Source of the DNA: Pseudomonas bharatica CSV86
GTDB lineage: Bacteria; Pseudomonadota; Gammaproteobacteria; Pseudomonadales; Pseudomonadaceae
DNA: 64,000 nt
Reading direction: 5' to 3'
Assembly: GCF_000319305.2 (NCBI RefSeq)
Contig: NZ_AMWJ02000002.1
Coordinates: forward strand, 1,998,001 to 2,062,000
A program made the translations under genes and the position numbers. Shown piece by piece: positions 17,911 to 26,570 of this stretch. The notes under the pieces are model-generated. The model made no database searches, was not told the DNA's origin, and saw only the letters and a list, made by a program, of their open reading frames with translations. Within the stretch, counting starts at the first letter, position 1. Each line of letters opens with the position of its first letter.

Positions 17911-18720
17911 ATGACTGACTTTTCCGGCTTGCCCCTGGTGATCGAACCGGCAGACCTGCAGCCGCGCCTCGCTTCGCCGGAGTTGATCCTGGTCGACCTG
18001 ACCAGCGCCAACCGCTACGGCAGCGGCCATCTTCCCGGTGCCCGTTTCGTCGATCCCAAGCGCACGCAATTGGGTCAGCCACCGGCACCCGGCCTGGCTC
18101 CGGCCAAGGCCGAGCTGGAAAAGCTCTTTGCCGAGCTGGGCCATCGCGCCGACGCTACCTACGTGGTCTACGACGATGAAGGCGGCGGCTGGGCCGGGCG
18201 CTTCATCTGGCTGCTGGATGTGATCGGCCACAAGCGCTACCACTACCTCAATGGTGGCGTGCAGGCCTGGCCGGCCAATCTGCTCAGCACCGATGTTCCG
18301 GCCCCTGGCACCGCGCCCGTCAGCCTGGAACTGCACGACGAGCCCACCGCCACCCGCGAATACCTGCAAAGCCGCCTGGGCGCCGCCGACTTGGCGATCT
18401 GGGACGCACGCAGCCCCGGCGAATACCGCGGCGAGAAAGTCCTCGCCGCCAAGGGCGGGCACATCCCCGGCGCGGTCAACTTCGAGTGGACCGCCGGCAT
18501 GGACCTGAACGACGCCCTGCGCATCCGCAAGGACATGCCGCAGATCCTCGAACAGCTGGGTATCAGCAAGGACAAGGAAGTGGTCACCCACTGCCAGACT
18601 CACCACCGCTCGGGCTTCACCTACCTGGTGGCCAAGCACCTGGGCTACCCGAGGGTCAAGGCGTATGCCGGATCCTGGGGCGAATGGGGCAATCACCCGG
18701 ACACGCCCGTCGAAGTTTAA
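17911..18720 (+). CDS. rhdA: Thiosulfate sulfurtransferase (rhodanese)
   Basis: Two tandem rhodanese domains in 269 residues. The first, inactive one has RYGSGHLPGARFVDP, and the second carries the active-site loop THCQTHHRSG with catalytic Cys228. The loop is the same as in the well-studied RhdA of Azotobacter. It transfers sulfane sulfur, for instance from thiosulfate to cyanide or other acceptors. It sits 46 bases after the HDOD gene and nine bases before psd. Confidence 0.93.
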   Translation: MTDFSGLPLVIEPADLQPRLASPELILVDLTSANRYGSGHLPGARFVDPKRTQLGQPPAPGLAPAKAELEKLFAELGHRADATYVVYDDEGGGWAGRFIWLLDVIGHKRYHYLNGGVQAWPANLLSTDVPAPGTAPVSLELHDEPTATREYLQSRLGAADLAIWDARSPGEYRGEKVLAAKGGHIPGAVNFEWTAGMDLNDALRIRKDMPQILEQLGISKDKEVVTHCQTHHRSGFTYLVAKHLGYPRVKAYAGSWGEWGNHPDTPVEV

Positions 18721-18729
18721 GGAATCCCA

Positions 18730-19598
18730 ATGAAATCCCGTTTGTTCATCATCAGCCAGTACCTGCTGCCCCACCACCTGCTCTCGCGCCTGGCCGGCTG
18801 CGTCGCCGAGTGCCGCGTGCGCTGGTTCAAGAACGCCTTCACCGCCTGGTTCGCCAAGCGCTACCAGGTGGACATGTCCCAGGCCCTGGTGGAAGACCTC
18901 ACCGCCTACGAGCACTTCAATGACTTCTTCACCCGCGCCCTGAAGCCAGGCGCGCGCCCGCTGGACCAAACCCCGGGGCAATCCTCTGCCCCGCCGACGG
19001 CGCCATCAGCCAGCTGGGTCCGATCGAGCACGGCCGCATCTTCCAGGCCAAGGGCCACAGCTACAGCGCCCAGGAACTGCTCGGCGGCGACCCGGCCAAT
19101 GCCGCGCCGTTCATGGGTGGCGAGTTCGCCACCGTGTACCTGTCGCCGAAGGACTATCATCGCGTGCACATGCCGCTGGCCGGCACCCTGCGCGAGATGA
19201 TCTACGTACCCGGCCGCCTGTTCTCGGTGAACCAGACCACGGCGGAAAACGTCCCGGAACTGTTCGCCCGCAACGAGCGCGTGGTCTGCCTGTTCGATAC
19301 CGAGCGCGGTCCGATGGCCGTGGTATTGGTGGGTGCGATGATCGTCGCCTCGATCGAGACGGTCTGGGCCGGCCTGGTCACCCCGCCGAAACGCGAGCTG
19401 AAAACCTTCCGCTACGACGAAGCCTCCCGCGCCCCGATCCATCTGGAAAAAGGTGCCGAACTGGGCCGTTTCAAGCTGGGTTCGACCGCCATCGTGCTGT
19501 TCGGCCCTGATCAGGTGAAGTGGGCCGAAGGCCTTGGCGCCGGCTCGCCGGTGAGCATGGGCCAGGGCCTGGCCCTGCCGGTGGCTTCGCAAGCCTGA
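18730..19598 (+). pseudogene. psd: Psd, phosphatidylserine decarboxylase, broken by a one-base frameshift
   Basis: Makes phosphatidylethanolamine at the inner membrane. The first frame (from MKSRLFIISQYLLPHHLLSR) runs correctly to ARPLDQTPG, then goes out of phase at the four-G run 18975-18978. Adding one G gives TPGAILCPADGAISQLGPIE and joins the rest (FMGGEFATVYLSPKDYHRVH, then FKLGSTAIVLF). The LGST motif is the self-cleavage site that forms the pyruvoyl group. The repaired length is 289 residues, normal for the family. As Psd is usually essential, a sequence error is the likelier cause. Confidence 0.93.
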
Positions 19599-19611
19599 GA
19601 CGCGTAACGCA

Positions 19612-19643
19612 AACCGCCCCCGATCAAGGGGGCGGTTGCTTTT
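19612..19643 (+). terminator. Terminator after psd
   Basis: A perfect 10-bp stem AACCGCCCCC / GGGGGCGGTT with a six-base loop is followed by GCTTTTAGG. It starts 14 bases past the psd stop and also separates psd from the convergent serB. Confidence 0.85.
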
Positions 19644-19674
19644 AGGCTCTGTACGAAAAATCTTGAGACAAAGG

Positions 19675-20907
19675 TCAAGCGCCTTCGCGGTCGCGCATGC
19701 CCAGCAGGTAGAGCACGCCGTCGAGGCCGAGGGTGGAGATCGCCTGCCTGGCCGACTGGCGCACCAGCGGCTTGGCCCGGAACGCAACGCCCAGGCCGGC
19801 GATCGCCAGCATCGGCAGGTCGTTGGCGCCGTCGCCGACAGCGATGGTCTGTTCCATCTGCAGGCCTTCCTTGCGTGCCAGCTCGACCAGCAGATCGGCC
19901 TTGCGCTGGGCATCGACGATCGGCTCGATGGCAACGCCAGTGACCTTGCCGTCCACCACTTCCAGTTCGTTGGCGAACACGTAGTCGATGCCCAGCTTGG
20001 CTTGCAGTTGCTTGGCGAAATAGGTGAAGCCGCCGGAGAGGATGGCGGTCTTGTAGCCGAGGCGCTTGAGTTCGGCGAACAGGGTTTCGGCACCCTCGGT
20101 CAGGCGCAGCGAGGCGCCGATGTCGTCGAGGACCTTGACGTCCAGGCCCTTGAGCAACGCCAGGCGCTCCTTGAAGCTGGCGCGGAAGTCCAGTTCGCCG
20201 CGCATGGCGCGCTCGGTGATCTCCGACACCTGCTCGCCTACACCGGCCGCCTTGGCCAGTTCGTCGATCACCTCGGCCTCGATCAGCGTCGAGTCCATGT
20301 CGAACACCGCCAGGCGGCGGTTGCGGCGGAACAGCGAATCCTGCTGGAAGGCGATATCGACGTTGAGTTCCTGGGCCACGCTGAGGAACTCGGCACGCAG
20401 CGCCTGCGGATCGGCCGGCTCGCCACGCACGGAAAACTCGATGCAGCCCTTGCCCTGCTCCGCTGGCGTATCCAGCGCCACCCGGCCGGACAGGCGATCG
20501 ATATGGTCGATGTTCAGGCCGTACCTGGCGGTGATCGAGCTGACACGCTGCAACTGCTCGGCGGTGACCTTGCGGGTCAGCAGGGTCACGATGTGCCGAG
20601 GCTTGCCCTGGTTGGCCACCCAATTGCAGTAATCGTCTTCCGACACCGGGGTGAAGCGCACCTGCTGGTTCAGTTCGTAACCGGTGAACAGCAGGTCCTT
20701 GAGCACCGAGGAAGCCTGCCCGGTGCCGGGAATCTCGACGAGAATGCCGAACGACAGGGTGTCGTGGATCACCGCCTGGCCAATATCGAGGATGTTCACA
20801 CCGCCACGGGCCAGAACGCCGGTAATGGCTGCGGTCAGGCCCGGACGGTCCTCACCGGTGATGTTGATCAAGACGATTTCGCGCAAGACGGGCTCCAGGA
20901 CATGCAA
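19675..20907 (-). CDS. serB: SerB, phosphoserine phosphatase
   Basis: Final step of serine synthesis. The 410-residue protein has an N-terminal ACT domain (REIVLINITGEDRPGLTAAI), a second ACT-like region, and a HAD phosphatase domain with VFDMDSTLIEAEVIDE (nucleophile Asp203), the LSGGFTYFA segment and GDGANDLPML. Such double-ACT forms are typical of pseudomonads. It is divergent from ahpA with 114 bases between. Confidence 0.97.
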   Translation of the reverse strand: MHVLEPVLREIVLINITGEDRPGLTAAITGVLARGGVNILDIGQAVIHDTLSFGILVEIPGTGQASSVLKDLLFTGYELNQQVRFTPVSEDDYCNWVANQGKPRHIVTLLTRKVTAEQLQRVSSITARYGLNIDHIDRLSGRVALDTPAEQGKGCIEFSVRGEPADPQALRAEFLSVAQELNVDIAFQQDSLFRRNRRLAVFDMDSTLIEAEVIDELAKAAGVGEQVSEITERAMRGELDFRASFKERLALLKGLDVKVLDDIGASLRLTEGAETLFAELKRLGYKTAILSGGFTYFAKQLQAKLGIDYVFANELEVVDGKVTGVAIEPIVDAQRKADLLVELARKEGLQMEQTIAVGDGANDLPMLAIAGLGVAFRAKPLVRQSARQAISTLGLDGVLYLLGMRDREGA

Positions 20908-21021
20908 AAAATGCGCATTCTACCGCCTTTTGCGGACCATCGGGCGCAGTCGATGCTTTGCCGTCTCAAGGCCGCTCGCTATACTGCGCAGCAATTTCTC
21001 CGTCATAAAGAGCCGCGCTCA

Positions 21022-22530
21022 GTGAACCGGCCCACGCCCGTCAAAACCGACAATTTCTTCCTGCTGATCTTCCGTGCCTTGCGTCAGCGTCGCGTGCCAC
21101 TGGCATTGCGCATCGCCTGCCACAACATTTTCCTGGTTGCCCTGGCGCTGGTGATCTACGCCTGCGTGATGGGTTTGCAGTTCAAGGAAGCCATGCACGA
21201 GCAGGCCGATGCCCTGGGGCAGAGCCTGACCACCCAGACCGCGACCTCGGCCACCGAGCTGCTGGTGTCCAACGACATCCTCAGCCTCAACGTGCTGCTC
21301 GGCAACCTGGTGAAGAACCCGCTGGTGGCCCACGCCGCCATCTACAGCGTGGACAACCGCATCCTCGCCGAAGCCGGCCAGCGGCCGAAGAACAGCCTGC
21401 TGGGCGAGGCCGAAGGCCTGTACCAGACCAAGATCACATTCCAGGACGTCACTGCCGGGCAGTTGCGCATCAGCCTGGACATGAGCCAGTTCCAGCAGCC
21501 GATGACCATCAGCATGCAGAGCATGGGCATCCTTGCCGGTATCCTGCTGGCACTGGCATTGACCATGAGCCTGCGCCTGGGTCGCTTCATCTCCACGCCT
21601 CTGCTGCAACTGCGGGTGTGGCTGCGGGACCTGGACGAATACACGCCGGCCACCGAGCGCCAGGACGAAATCGGCGACCTTGCCCGCCAGTTGCATTCAC
21701 GTTTCGCCCCGCCGCCGAAGCCGGTCGAGCCGGAGCCTGAAATCGAGGACGATTTCGAAGAGGAAGCCGAGCCGTTCGAGGTACGCGACCTGCGTGATCC
21801 GCACTTCGATGAAGCGCCCGCCGTGGTGCGTACGCCCAAGCGCGTGGTGGAAGCTGAAGAAGACGAGGACGACGACGCCTTTGCCGACCTGCGTGACGAT
21901 GTCGCCCCGTCTCCCGGCCCGCTCGCCAACAAGTCCGCCGCCGCGCGCGAACCCGGCAAAAGCGCCGTGCTCGCCGTGCAGCTGGGCTCGCAGGAGCAAC
22001 TCCGCCGCCTGCCCCGCGCACGCCTGACCGAGCTGCTGGAGCGCTACCGCGACTGCCTGGACCAGGCCGCCTCGCTGTACGAAGGCGAGGTGCAGACCCT
22101 CAACGATGGCAGCACCCTGTTGCTGTTCCACAGCCAGGACAGCGGCGACGACTACCTGACCAATGCCATCTGCTGCGGCGAGCTGCTCCGCGCCCTCGGC
22201 CATGCCTTGCAGGTGGAGGTGGCCGACAGCGGCATCACCCTGCAACTGCAACTGGGCCTCGCCCTGGGCGAAGACCTGCATGGCCTGAGCCAGATCGACC
22301 TGCTGCTGACCGAAAAGGCCCAGGATGCCCTGGCCCTTTCGCAGCACAGCCGCAACCTGCTGCTGGTGGAACGCAGGATCAGCGATGACGCGCTGATTCG
22401 CCAGCGTGCGCGGATTCGTCCGATTGCCAGTCCCGAGGGCGCCTGCTGCGTAGAGCGCTTGATGGAGCCTTATCCATCGATGCTGGAACGGCAACTGGCG
22501 CGCATGCATGAGCGCCAGGTGAAGAACTGA
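21022..22530 (+). CDS. ahpA: AhpA/Smp-family membrane protein
   Basis: I place the start at GTG 21022 (VNRPTPVKTDNFFLLIFRAL), which gives 502 residues; the frame itself runs open far upstream antisense to serB. A membrane segment at about 32-52 (NIFLVALALVIYACVMGLQF) and a second near 175-195 flank a periplasmic sensor-like region. A HAMP-like stretch follows, then a very acidic segment (runs of Glu and Asp around residues 235-300) and a C-terminal domain resembling a degenerate cyclase. In Pseudomonas this gene beside serB is called ahpA (hemolysin regulation); E. coli smp has the same position. The function is poorly known. Confidence 0.82.
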   Translation: MNRPTPVKTDNFFLLIFRALRQRRVPLALRIACHNIFLVALALVIYACVMGLQFKEAMHEQADALGQSLTTQTATSATELLVSNDILSLNVLLGNLVKNPLVAHAAIYSVDNRILAEAGQRPKNSLLGEAEGLYQTKITFQDVTAGQLRISLDMSQFQQPMTISMQSMGILAGILLALALTMSLRLGRFISTPLLQLRVWLRDLDEYTPATERQDEIGDLARQLHSRFAPPPKPVEPEPEIEDDFEEEAEPFEVRDLRDPHFDEAPAVVRTPKRVVEAEEDEDDDAFADLRDDVAPSPGPLANKSAAAREPGKSAVLAVQLGSQEQLRRLPRARLTELLERYRDCLDQAASLYEGEVQTLNDGSTLLLFHSQDSGDDYLTNAICCGELLRALGHALQVEVADSGITLQLQLGLALGEDLHGLSQIDLLLTEKAQDALALSQHSRNLLLVERRISDDALIRQRARIRPIASPEGACCVERLMEPYPSMLERQLARMHERQVKN

Positions 22531-22532
22531 TA

Positions 22533-22583
22533 GCTGCAATGCGGCCAGTGCGGGATCAAATCCCCGTACTGGCCTGTTGCAGC
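22533..22583. terminator. Long hairpin between ahpA and the convergent sulfotransferase gene
   Basis: The segments GCTGCAA, GGCCAGT and GCGGGGAT-like bases pair with ATCCCCGTACTGGCC and TTGCAGC in an imperfect stem of about 20 bp around the loop CAAA. It begins right after the ahpA stop and includes the last codons of the sulfotransferase gene, so it could end both transcripts. Confidence 0.55.
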
Positions 22584-23896
22584 CCCGACTCCGGCACGCT
22601 CACCGCGGTTTCCAACCGCGGCGTACCTTCGGGCACCCAGTCGTAGTTCACCGGCAAGGCGCGGTACACCCAGTTGCTGATGGCCTCGCTGCCCGGTGCG
22701 TTGCCCAGGTAGGGGCTGACGTATTCCCAGACGATTTCGCCGCTGGCAGTGACCTGGAAGAAGCGCCCGTTCATGCCCTCGTCGATCAGCGTGTTGCCGT
22801 TGGGCAAACGCCGGGCGCTGCTGATGAACGAGCTGTAGAAGGCCCAGCCCGGCTGCCGGGAATTGGCGGCGCTGTATTGCCAGACGATTTCATTCTTGAT
22901 CGGGTCGATCTCCAGCACCCGGGAGCCGGCGATCAGCCCCAGGGGCACCGAGGGGTACCCGGCGCTGCCCTGGTTGTCGAACACCAGCAGGTGGCCGGCC
23001 CCTGGCAAGCCGGCGGGAATGATGTGGGCGTCATGCTGGCCGACGAACTGGTCCACCGGGCGCGGCACCTTGGCTGCGGTCCTGGGGTTGATCGGCGCCA
23101 GGTTCGGCCCAAGGCGCCAGACCACCTTGCCGCTGTGCTTGTCGAGGATGGCGATGAAATTGGCGTTGCGCGAATCGATCAGCAGGTTGTCCGGGGCGAA
23201 GCGTTTGTCACCACCGTCGAACCAGCGGTTGGGCCCCACTACGCTGAGGTTGTTGATGTGCAGGTAGTCCGGGTTGTCGGTGCCGTACACCAGCTTCAGT
23301 TGCGCCGGGGTAAAGCCGAACTCCCCGAGGTGCTCGGAGGCCAGCCACTGCCATTTGACCTGGCCGTCGGGGCTCACTTCATAGATTGCATCATCGATCA
23401 CCTGGGGCACCTTGAACCCCGCCACCTTGTGCACCTTGTTGGCCAGTACCAGGGTGTTGCCGTTGCTCAGGCGACGCTGGTCGTGGTGCTGCTGGGCAGC
23501 GCCACCCGGGGCCTGGTCGCCCCACTGCCAGAGCACCTTGCCGTTCCAGTCCAGCTCGCCGACGCTCTGGTTGCCCAGGCCGTTGCCGGCCGAGCCCAGA
23601 GGCCCGGGCTCCTTGTCCTTGAGTTGCAGTAGCACCCGGCCGCGCTCGCCGCCCACCAGTTGCGGATCGATGATCGCCGAGGGGAAGCCGGCTTGCGGCC
23701 ACTGCTTCACCTCGTTGCCGTTCATGTCGATCAGGTGGGTCTTTTTATCGGCGCCGCTGAAGATCACGTACTGGTTATAGGCCTTGGCCGGATCGTAGCG
23801 GGTCACGCCGGTGGGATAGACGCTGGGGGCGGCCTGCACCGCCGAAGCCAGCAGGGTGACGGTGATCAGCAAGGGCAAAGCGGATTTGACGCGCAT
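22556..23896 (-). CDS. Arylsulfate sulfotransferase (ASST family), periplasmic
   Basis: The 446-residue protein has a signal peptide (MRVKSALPLLITVTLLASAVQA) and a beta-propeller body with repeated blade motifs such as RLSNGNTLVLANK, RLPNGNTLIDEGM and GQVKWQWLAS. The segments QHHDQRRLSNGN and GQHDAHIIP resemble the histidine-bearing active-site segments of arylsulfotransferases, which move the sulfuryl group from a phenolic sulfate to another phenol without PAPS. An AGGAG site precedes the start. It lies 66 bases downstream of the receptor gene in the same direction, so the two are probably one operon. From memory, Pseudomonas putida S-313 carries such an enzyme (AstA) in its sulfate-ester region; exact equivalence is not shown here. 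Confidence 0.85.
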   Translation of the reverse strand: MRVKSALPLLITVTLLASAVQAAPSVYPTGVTRYDPAKAYNQYVIFSGADKKTHLIDMNGNEVKQWPQAGFPSAIIDPQLVGGERGRVLLQLKDKEPGPLGSAGNGLGNQSVGELDWNGKVLWQWGDQAPGGAAQQHHDQRRLSNGNTLVLANKVHKVAGFKVPQVIDDAIYEVSPDGQVKWQWLASEHLGEFGFTPAQLKLVYGTDNPDYLHINNLSVVGPNRWFDGGDKRFAPDNLLIDSRNANFIAILDKHSGKVVWRLGPNLAPINPRTAAKVPRPVDQFVGQHDAHIIPAGLPGAGHLLVFDNQGSAGYPSVPLGLIAGSRVLEIDPIKNEIVWQYSAANSRQPGWAFYSSFISSARRLPNGNTLIDEGMNGRFFQVTASGEIVWEYVSPYLGNAPGSEAISNWVYRALPVNYDWVPEGTPRLETAVSVPESGLQQASTGI

Positions 23897-23962
23897 GACG
23901 AGTACTCCTGTTCAGGTCGAAAGGCGCCGGCAGACCCGGCGCGAGGGGCGTGAAGCCGGGTT

Positions 23963-26335
23963 TCAGAAGTCGTAGCGGCCCGTTACGCCAAGCGTGCGCG
24001 GGGTGCCCGGCAGGCCTTCGTAACCGCCGTTGCCGGCGGTCCAGAGGGTGGTGTAGTAGGTCTTGTCGAAGGCGTTCTTCAGCCACAGCGAGACATCCCA
24101 CTGGCCCTGTTCGTAGTTGCCGCGCAGGCCGGTGGAAAGGTTGACCACGGCGTAGCTGGGGATCTGCCCGTAGGCGGAATCTTCCACGGTACCCACGGCC
24201 TTGGAACGGAAGGCGTAGCTGGCGGTGACGTACTCTTCCAGGCCGTTGTCCAGGTTCCATTTGTATTCGCCGTTGGCGTTGCCGATCCATTTCGAGGCGC
24301 CGACCACCTGGTGGCCGCTGAGGTCGCAGGAGGCCGGTGCCCCCGGACGCAGGCTGACTTCCGGCGGGCACGGCGCATCCTTGTAGGACAGGTAGCGCAC
24401 GTCGTTATACGAGCCGTTGATGTTCAGGGTCAGGCCACGGATCGGCACCAGGGTGCTTTCCACTTCCACCCCGCGCGAGCGCACCGAACCGGCGTTGGTC
24501 AGGTACTGCACGCGGTTGGCGTTGTCGTAGGCATTGGTCTGGTAGCCGTTGACCTGGGTCCAGAACAGGTTGGCGTTGAGTTGCAGGCGGCGATCCCAGA
24601 GGGTGCTCTTGAACCCCAGCTCGGCGTTGTTGGCGCGCTCGGTGCCGATCAGCAGCGAGTCGGCGCCGGCGGTCGGCGCCGAGCCCACGACCAGGTTGAC
24701 CCCGCCGGACTTCTCGCCGTGGGACAGGGTGGCGTAGCCCAGCAGGTCATCGGTGAAGCGGTAGCTGAGGTTGAGCAGGCCCGAAGGGCTGGTGCTGTAC
24801 TGGTTGAGGTCGCCGGAATCATAGGCCCCGGCACGACCGCGACGGGCGTTGGCGGCGGCACCGGCCACCGCCGCGCCCCCCAGCGGCGCGTTGCGGCTGA
24901 CCCAGGCGCTTTTTTCCTCGTAGGTGCCGCGCAGCCCGGCGGTGAAATCCAGGCGCTCGGTCAGGTGCCAGGTGCCCTGGCCGAACAGGGCGAAGCTGTT
25001 GGTCTGGATATGCCCGTTGCCGATGCTGGTGACGTTGCTCAGGGCCCCGGCCGGGGTACCGTTCCAGATATCCGCCTGGGGCCCGTAATAGGCGAAGGAC
25101 TTGTTGTCCAGGTCGGAGCCGAAGTAGTAGGCCCCCAGCACGTAGTCGAAGGAGCCGCCAGTGGGCGAAGCCAGGCGGAATTCCTGCGACCACTGTTTGT
25201 CTTCCACCGAAACCCCGGCGTTGTAGGTAGCCGGCACATTGAGGCCGTCGTCGTTGCGCGGGGTGAAGTTCCACCAGCGGTAGGAACTGACCGAGGTCAG
25301 GGTGAAATCGCTGGGCAAGGTCCAGTTGGCCTCCAGGGACGTGCCGCCCTGGAACACCGTGACATGCTGGTCGTTGTCCAGGTTGACCTTGCGGTGCGAG
25401 CCGTTGACCAGTGTCGCACCGGCCGCCGCCGCGCGGGATTCGTAGACGTTGGTGCCGTTGATGGTCGGGCCGGTGCTGTACAGCACCCGGGTGCCGGCAC
25501 TGGAGTCCTCTTCGTTGTAGTCACCGATCCAGCGCAGGTTGAAGCTTTCATTGGGCTTGTACAGCAGTTGCCCGCGAAAGCCCTGGCGCGATCCGCCATT
25601 CAGGTCGTGGCCGTCGAACTCGTTCTTAATGTCGCCGTCACTGCGGGTGCGGTAGGCGGAAATACGCCCGGCCAGCTCATCACTCAGCGGTCCGGAAAGA
25701 GTGCCCTTGGTCTGGAAGTAGCCATCCTCGCCGAGGGAGGCCTCGATGCTGCGTTCCGGGGTGAAGCTCGGCGCGCGGGTACTGATGTTGATCACCCCGG
25801 CGGTGGTGTTCTTGCCGAACAGGGTGCCCTGGGGGCCGCGCAGCACTTCAAGTTGCTCGATGTCCATCAGGTCGAACACCGCCATGCCCGGCCGCCCCAG
25901 GTAGACGTTGTCGAGGTACAGCCCGACGCTGCCTTCCAGGCCATCGCTGGCCGGGTTGTTGCCCAGGCCGCGGATCGACACGCTGGATTGGCGCGCATGC
26001 ATGTAGGCGACGTTGACGCTGGGCACCAACTGCTGCAGATCCTGAATGCGATACACCCGCTGGCTTTCCAGTGCCTGGCCGCCCACCACGCTCATGGGCG
26101 TGGGCACGTTCTGCGAGCTTTCCTCGCGGCGCCGCGCGGTCACGGTCACGGTCTGCAACTGGCCATCGTCGGCCTTGGCCTTGCTGGCGCTGCTCTTGAC
26201 CGGCGCGTTATCCGGCGCCTGGGCGTCTTCGGCCCAGGTCGGCGTCCAGCTTGCGCTGCCGGCCAACAACAGCGCCAGGGGCAGGCGTTTGAGCCGCCGG
26301 GGCGAGAGAGGTGAAGCGAGTGACAACGGGCTCAT
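23963..26335 (-). CDS. TonB-dependent outer-membrane receptor of the sulfate-ester island
   Basis: From ATG 26335 (AGGAG upstream) there are 790 residues: a signal peptide ending near WTPTWAEDA, a TonB-box/plug region (LQTVTVTARRREESSQNVPT, SVSIRGLGNNPASDGLEGSV, LEVLRGPQGTLFGKNTTAG) and a 22-strand-type barrel ending in aromatic GRYDF. The plug resembles receptors for organic substrates rather than classical siderophore receptors. Divergent placement from the LysR gene and the downstream sulfotransferase suggest uptake of sulfate esters. It corresponds in position to SftP of P. putida S-313, a name I recall but cannot verify. Confidence 0.88.
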   Translation of the reverse strand: MSPLSLASPLSPRRLKRLPLALLLAGSASWTPTWAEDAQAPDNAPVKSSASKAKADDGQLQTVTVTARRREESSQNVPTPMSVVGGQALESQRVYRIQDLQQLVPSVNVAYMHARQSSVSIRGLGNNPASDGLEGSVGLYLDNVYLGRPGMAVFDLMDIEQLEVLRGPQGTLFGKNTTAGVINISTRAPSFTPERSIEASLGEDGYFQTKGTLSGPLSDELAGRISAYRTRSDGDIKNEFDGHDLNGGSRQGFRGQLLYKPNESFNLRWIGDYNEEDSSAGTRVLYSTGPTINGTNVYESRAAAAGATLVNGSHRKVNLDNDQHVTVFQGGTSLEANWTLPSDFTLTSVSSYRWWNFTPRNDDGLNVPATYNAGVSVEDKQWSQEFRLASPTGGSFDYVLGAYYFGSDLDNKSFAYYGPQADIWNGTPAGALSNVTSIGNGHIQTNSFALFGQGTWHLTERLDFTAGLRGTYEEKSAWVSRNAPLGGAAVAGAAANARRGRAGAYDSGDLNQYSTSPSGLLNLSYRFTDDLLGYATLSHGEKSGGVNLVVGSAPTAGADSLLIGTERANNAELGFKSTLWDRRLQLNANLFWTQVNGYQTNAYDNANRVQYLTNAGSVRSRGVEVESTLVPIRGLTLNINGSYNDVRYLSYKDAPCPPEVSLRPGAPASCDLSGHQVVGASKWIGNANGEYKWNLDNGLEEYVTASYAFRSKAVGTVEDSAYGQIPSYAVVNLSTGLRGNYEQGQWDVSLWLKNAFDKTYYTTLWTAGNGGYEGLPGTPRTLGVTGRYDF

Positions 26336-26354
26336 GAGCGGCTCCTGGCGGGAA

Positions 26355-26374
26355 AATATACGGGCTCGTATATT
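26355..26374. promoter_or_regulatory. Inverted repeat in the receptor promoter region (possible operator)
   Basis: Perfect 8-bp arms AATATACG / CGTATATT around GGCT, 20 bases before the receptor start, in an otherwise AT-rich gap. It could be bound by the divergent LysR regulator or by CysB. Which protein binds it is inferred. Confidence 0.5.
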
Positions 26375-26446
26375 CCACAAAGTTATTTATTTATGTTTTT
26401 ACAAATATTTACTGCATAAGAGATTGCCTTTATAAGGAGTCGACCT

Positions 26447-26465
26447 AATGCATAGCCAATGCATT
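26447..26465. promoter_or_regulatory. Inverted repeat before the LysR regulator start (possible autoregulatory operator)
   Basis: Perfect 7-bp arms AATGCAT / ATGCATT around AGCCA, ending 23 bases before the LysR ATG. LysR proteins commonly repress their own gene from such a site. The same bases also form the first codons of the short frame at 26448-26570. Confidence 0.45.
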
Positions 26466-26570
26466 TCCCCGATATTTTTTTGTGAAAAATGCATATCGAC
26501 CTGCGCCAGCTCCGACACTTCATCGCCATCGCCGAACAGCGCAGCTTTGTTGCGGCTGCAGCGGCGGTAA
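26448..26570 (+). CDS. Cysteine-rich short upstream reading frame overlapping the LysR start (putative leader peptide)
   Basis: ATG 26448 follows AAGGAG at the ideal eight-base spacing and opens a 40-codon frame beginning MHSQCISPIFFCEKCISTCA. Four of the first nineteen codons are Cys. It overlaps the first 27 codons of the LysR gene in another frame. The LysR ATG at 26489 itself has no visible ribosome-binding site. A leader that senses cysteine supply for a sulfur-starvation regulator is conceivable. But codons after 26489 are constrained by the LysR frame, so chance cannot be excluded. Confidence 0.35.
   Translation: MHSQCISPIFFCEKCISTCASSDTSSPSPNSAALLRLQRR

Noticed and set aside
19636..22530. 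A 964-codon open frame on the plus strand reaching from psd to the end of ahpA
   Set aside because: Its first 460 codons are antisense to serB, a clear shadow of high-GC codon use. Only the part from GTG 21022 is a real gene.
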